Below are positions 18,067-21,000 of a stretch of 21,000 nucleotides of DNA, piece after piece. The position numbers were made by a program, and so were the translations under genes. The DNA comes from Strigamia acuminata. Taxonomy: Eukaryota > Arthropoda > Chilopoda > Geophilomorpha > Linotaeniidae. Every line of letters begins with the position of its first letter. The stretch's first letter is position 1. Where the stretch lies: contig CASHSZ010000100.1 in NCBI GenBank assembly GCA_949358305.1, forward strand, positions 126,001 to 147,000, given 5' to 3'. The notes under the pieces were generated by a model. It did not search any database. It was not told the origin of the DNA and saw only the letters and a program-made list of their open reading frames with translations.

Positions 18067-20052
18067 AACGACCATCCAAAACAAGTACCTATACCCTACC
18101 GCCACGCCAGCTAGCCACAACCATAAAATAGCAAGCAAGCTATTTCCTAAACGAATAAGCTAAAATGTCCAAATTCTAAGGTTGCCCCAAAGAACTAGAC
18201 TAACTAAACTCCCTTTTTTAAACGATAAAAGGCGAGACTAGTCACTAATGAAGACTCATGAAACGCTACGGACGTTTCCACGAAGAGAGAGCGAAAATGC
18301 AGAACGTACATCACCAGCGGTGGACACTGGGTGCAGCGGTCAACAACAGAAACTGGACTTGCCCAGTGGGCGGTGCGGATCGGCTGCTCTAAACTTCCAG
18401 CACCGACAGAAGTCACACGCCTTACTAAATCCAAACCCACTTGCAAACAAGTCGTATAACAATCTAACCGAACAGAAATTTGACGGACAGATAAGAACCG
18501 ACTGACCTCACGTGCCAGCGCTCGCTCAGCTAGACATGAGCAGCAAAAGAACGAATCTCGTTCTAAAAACAAGAAACGTTCTACAAACACACGAATACAA
18601 ACGGGTGTGCCCTCTCCCGAAGCAGAGAGATGACCGACACCAGAGCTCACGAGGAAACTCGTGCGGCACACGAAAGACATTGGACACAAAACGTGAAGAC
18701 CAGAGGTCGTCCACATTCCAAACACAAGAGCATGCTCACATGACGAGAAGCAGCTAGATCACTCAAGGACCCCCCTGACCGCCGCTCTGATAGGCGGGAA
18801 GGACGAGAAGAGGGAACTGGTTGGCCCACAATAGCTAGTAATTTAACTGTAGCGTAGGGCAGAAAGCTAAAAGCGGGAGTTAATCGACCCCGAGCTGATG
18901 ATTAACTGGCCAACACCACTAAAAATCTGCAAAAGTGACGACACTCCTGTCATTAAGCCTAAAAATTTCTTAAAAAGACTACACGAAAAAGGGAAAAACC
19001 TCGGGAGATCAAAGAACTCAAGTCCAAAGAGCTAATAACGTGATAAATTGGCAAACTCGTTTAAAAAGGGGGTTGGCAAGGAAAACTTGTAAACAAATAG
19101 CCACACTTCTCACATACTAAACCGAAAATTCTCACCAAAAACGTGAGCAAGCAAAGAATAAAGCTATTAACAAGCACAGGCATAAATGCAATCAGAAAAT
19201 TGGACTCCCTTATTAAATCCAGACACAGAAAGCCAATAAATTCGCATAAGCCATTCTTTGGCACTTAAACAAGGAACTGAGGACAATAGCGACATAACCG
19301 TAAACGAGGAGGGCAAAAAAACAGAAGTTTCGAGCTTAAAGGGACCTTGCTGGTCGTTGCGGACTCCAAACAAGGCGCAAATATTCTAGAAAACTAAAAT
19401 ACACTTGCATAATAGCGTATGCACGAGCAAGAAACCTAACTAATGCCCCAAAAACCCCCAAAACAACCACAATCTTCCCCAAAAACCTTAAAATTAACAA
19501 TAAAGGCGAGAAAATCAACACGAAAATGTTCTTTCTTGACGATTCTGGACGACTAGTACATTGCGTTGTGTTTAACAGGCCGACGCTGGAAGACTTGATC
19601 TTCCAAACTCGGTGACGCTCGTTCTGTGCGCTGACGGCACGAAACTCTCCGCTGGACCGTCCGGTACGACTGAGAGAACTCGCTCTGTTGAAGAAGAAAA
19701 GACTCGACTGGAAACTTGACTGAACCGCTTGTGGGATGGCGCACGTCTGTGTGAACACGGCTTCGTTCTATGCAACGAGCTCGACACACGAAAACCTGGA
19801 AAACTTTGACGAAACTCTCTCGACCGACGATCTTGCTGCGGCTGCTGGTGACGATCATACCAATGGCGACTGACTTGATCAACGACGCCAAACCACGTGC
19901 TGTGTTGACGACGCCGATGAGCCGCAAGCACGGAACTCGCCTTCTCGTGTGGCGATCCTCGTCCTGTGTGATAGCCTTCTGTGTGGCTGACGTCACACAG
20001 CTCAAAAAACCTCCAATGCAGTTGGCTCTGCATTCGGCAAGTTCGCTTGGAC

Positions 20053-20076
20053 AAATGGCGGCGATGTCCGCCATTT
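20053..20076 (-). promoter_or_regulatory. 9-bp inverted repeat with paired YY1-like cores in E2 leader
   Basis: AAATGGCGG (20053-20061) and CCGCCATTT (20068-20076) are perfectly inverted around a 6-nt loop. Each arm carries ATGGCGG/CCGCCAT, the known YY1 core. It lies about 35 nt downstream of the primer-binding site, in the transcribed leader, so it could act as DNA or as RNA structure. Confidence 0.5.
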
Positions 20077-20110
20077 TCGCAGCCACGAGCGGAAGGAAAT
20101 TCGTTCGAAA

Positions 20111-20128
20111 ATCCTGGTCACGGCACCA
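20111..20128 (-). other. E2 primer-binding site, tRNA-His type
   Basis: On the minus strand this reads TGGTGCCGTGACCAGGAT, 4 nt inside the 5' LTR. It is identical to the E1 site over 18 nt. It implies a tRNA-His primer for minus-strand DNA synthesis. Confidence 0.88.
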
Positions 20129-20343
20129 ACTTTGTTTCTAGCAGTGCTTGAAGACCGTGTTGCACTCTAGAAGACATTAGAAAATGGTTAAAATAAATAA
20201 CCCTATTTACCAGAACTTGTGAAGAATCCCAAAGAAGAAAGTCCATTACAGGAAAAACCTTGATGTGAAACCTGTAAAGTGAGCTGCTGAACATGTTGGG
20301 ATAATTCAATACTATTGTGCTCAAGTTAGCACACAAAAACGAA

Positions 20344-20349
20344 TTTATT
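20344..20349 (-). terminator. E2 poly(A) signal AATAAA in LTR
   Basis: TTTATT on the + strand is AATAAA in the element's sense. The equivalent in the 3' LTR is 15058-15063. Its spacing after the TATA box fits a short R region. Confidence 0.5.
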
Positions 20350-20420
20350 GTAAAGTTAAAATCTATCAAAACATTACACATAAGAGAGGAGAAAATCAAC
20401 GTTACTTAGGACTAGAAAAA

Positions 20421-20431
20421 CTATATATAAG
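20421..20431 (-). promoter_or_regulatory. E2 TATA box (CTTATATATAG)
   Basis: A clear TATA element in the sense direction of E2, placed before an AATAAA about 75 nt downstream as expected for U3-R order. Initiation is predicted near 20395. Confidence 0.6.
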
Positions 20432-20884
20432 TCAGTGTAGTTGCTGCGCAACCTACAACAATTAGAGCAGCAGCTCTTAGCAACGAGTGGCAACAATCGC
20501 TCGCAAGAGGCGAATTGTCCCTCTAGTGACAAAATGATAAAGCGTATACAAGAAAATACACAGTTTCGAGTATAAAATCATTACAAAAGGCACAAAACCT
20601 TAATAAATTAAGACAAAGTGTTTCAAATAAACAAACTAACTTAGGAACTAACAACAGCAACTCTTTGGACGAATCCAAGCAGTAAAACTCCAAAGAATCA
20701 AAGAAAAGATGCAAGATTACCTTAAGAAAGACAGCTTAAATCAGGTAATTCACCACTCACACGTCACAAACTACACGAAATTCATTTAACCTTTAGCCAA
20801 AACTTAAGCTGCACTATTAAGTAAACACAAACTTAAATTAATGATTAATCAAAGCAAATCCGCTATTGCGATAGCAAAAATCCA

Positions 20885-20904
20885 TGTTGCGCGTGCTCGC
20901 AACA
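20885..20904 (-). other. LTR-terminal hairpin of E2 (7-bp stem, 6-nt loop)
   Basis: TGTTGCG and CGCAACA flank the loop AGCACG at the very start of the LTR on the minus strand. It is repeated in the 3' LTR at 15599-15618. The stem is identical to that of E1, while the loop differs in length and sequence. Confidence 0.85.
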
Positions 20905-20908
20905 GTTG
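20905..20908. repeat. E2 target-site duplication, right copy (GTTG)
   Basis: GTTG follows the right LTR and continues into ACTTAGCAC. The 80 bp from 14767 plus 60 bp from 20909 restore one 140-bp monomer. Confidence 0.94.
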
Positions 20909-21000
20909 ACTTAGCACAAACACCACAAGTCCAATGTCTCTGAATGTTTAGAAATAGTGTTTAAACCTTAGTAGAAGCCTTCAATATAAGTTTTAGCAAC
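20905..21000. repeat. Satellite array, right segment
   Basis: The monomer broken by E2 finishes at 20968 with the AGTCC and GTTTAG marks. A B-type monomer then begins at 20969 and runs off the window. The array therefore continues to the right, as it does on the left edge. Confidence 0.96.

Larger units (their letters stand above)
15619..20110 (-). other. E2 internal region: no recognisable gene
   Basis: This 4.5-kb region is A+C-rich on + and therefore T+G-rich in the element's sense (18541-18600 counts A30 C14 T9 G7 on +). Three GC-richer patches carry the longest frames on the minus strand: 19553-20086 (177 codons, starting 25 nt after the primer-binding site), 18204-18725 (173) and 17454-17888 (144). 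Each is overlapped by other frames on one or both strands, and none shows a zinc knuckle, protease, polymerase or integrase signature. A diverged pair of motifs, ATGGCCTC(G/A)CAAGG, occurs near 16295 and 17035. I see no tandem array like those of E1. Confidence 0.7.
14847..20904 (-). mobile_element. E2: complete non-coding LTR retrotransposon (LARD-like), 6058 bp
   Basis: Two 772-bp direct repeats (14847-15618 and 20133-20904, constant offset 5286) appear identical by eye. They are flanked by the 4-bp target duplication GTTG (14843-14846 and 20905-20908). Read on the minus strand, each LTR begins TGTTGCG and ends AAACA, and the primer-binding site lies just inside the right-hand (5') LTR, fixing the orientation. 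The 4514-bp interior has no recognisable gag or pol protein. With no LTR difference seen, this insertion is at least as young as E1. It shares primer-binding site, LTR-start hairpin, 3' internal border and strand composition with E1, but the LTR bodies and interiors do not match, so it is a different family of what looks like the same lineage. Confidence 0.93.
20133..20904 (-). repeat. E2 5' LTR (772 bp)
   Basis: This is the right-hand copy, upstream in element orientation. On the minus strand it starts TGTTGCG at 20904 with a hairpin and has a strong TATA box (CTTATATATAG, 20421-20431) about 480 bp in. A sense AATAAA (20344-20349) lies about 75 nt after the TATA box. R would be about 45-75 nt and U5 would reach 20133. 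The match to 14847-15618 showed no difference. Short frames within the LTR look incidental. Confidence 0.94.

Noticed and set aside
18204-18725. 173-codon minus-strand frame in E2
   Set aside because: Overlapped by plus-strand frames (18248-18505, 18512-18757) and another minus-strand frame; low-complexity Ser/Val/Leu/Cys-rich product without motifs.

Overview
This window is eukaryotic, almost certainly animal, and heterochromatic in character. It holds no recognisable protein-coding gene, tRNA, rRNA or CRISPR array. It consists of one tandem satellite array interrupted by two complete, very young, non-coding LTR retrotransposons in opposite orientation. The primer-binding sites fit a tRNA-His with the T-arm sequence I recall from insects and other invertebrates, and several YY1-like CCAT motifs are present, so an invertebrate metazoan is my best guess. 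I cannot name the species.

Layout: (1) 1-512, satellite of 140-bp monomers. (2) 513-9186, element E1 on the + strand: two 1580-bp LTRs (513-2092 and 7607-9186, TG...CA, two differences seen by eye), a 4-bp target duplication CAAA, a tRNA-His-type primer-binding site at 2106-2123, and a 5.5-kb internal region with no gag/pol. The internal region contains two adjacent minisatellites at 4834-5217; the second is a row of four 36-nt hairpins. (3) 9187-14846, satellite again: 39 whole monomers plus partial ones, of two length classes (140 and 147 bp) in a higher-order arrangement. (4) 14847-20904, element E2 on the - strand: two 772-bp LTRs (14847-15618 and 20133-20904, no difference seen), a 4-bp target duplication GTTG, the same 18-nt primer-binding site, and a 4.5-kb internal region without recognisable proteins. 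(5) 20905-21000, satellite. Removing each element with one copy of its target duplication restores an exact 140-bp monomer, which fixes both boundaries to the base.

E1 and E2 share almost no overall sequence, but they have the same design. Both have the same primer-binding site, LTRs that open with a perfect 7-bp-stem hairpin (TGTTGCG...CGCAACA), and a closely similar pyrimidine-rich block ending in GGCCGGCA(A/G)CG directly before the 3' LTR, where a polypurine tract would be expected. Both have a T+G-rich sense strand and 4-bp target duplications. They look like two families of one lineage of large non-autonomous LTR elements (LARD-like) that must borrow gag, reverse transcriptase and integrase from a partner not present here. 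The most noteworthy signals are this shared architecture without coding capacity, the hairpin array in E1, and the satellite's duplicated 1414-bp block, of which only one copy carries E1.
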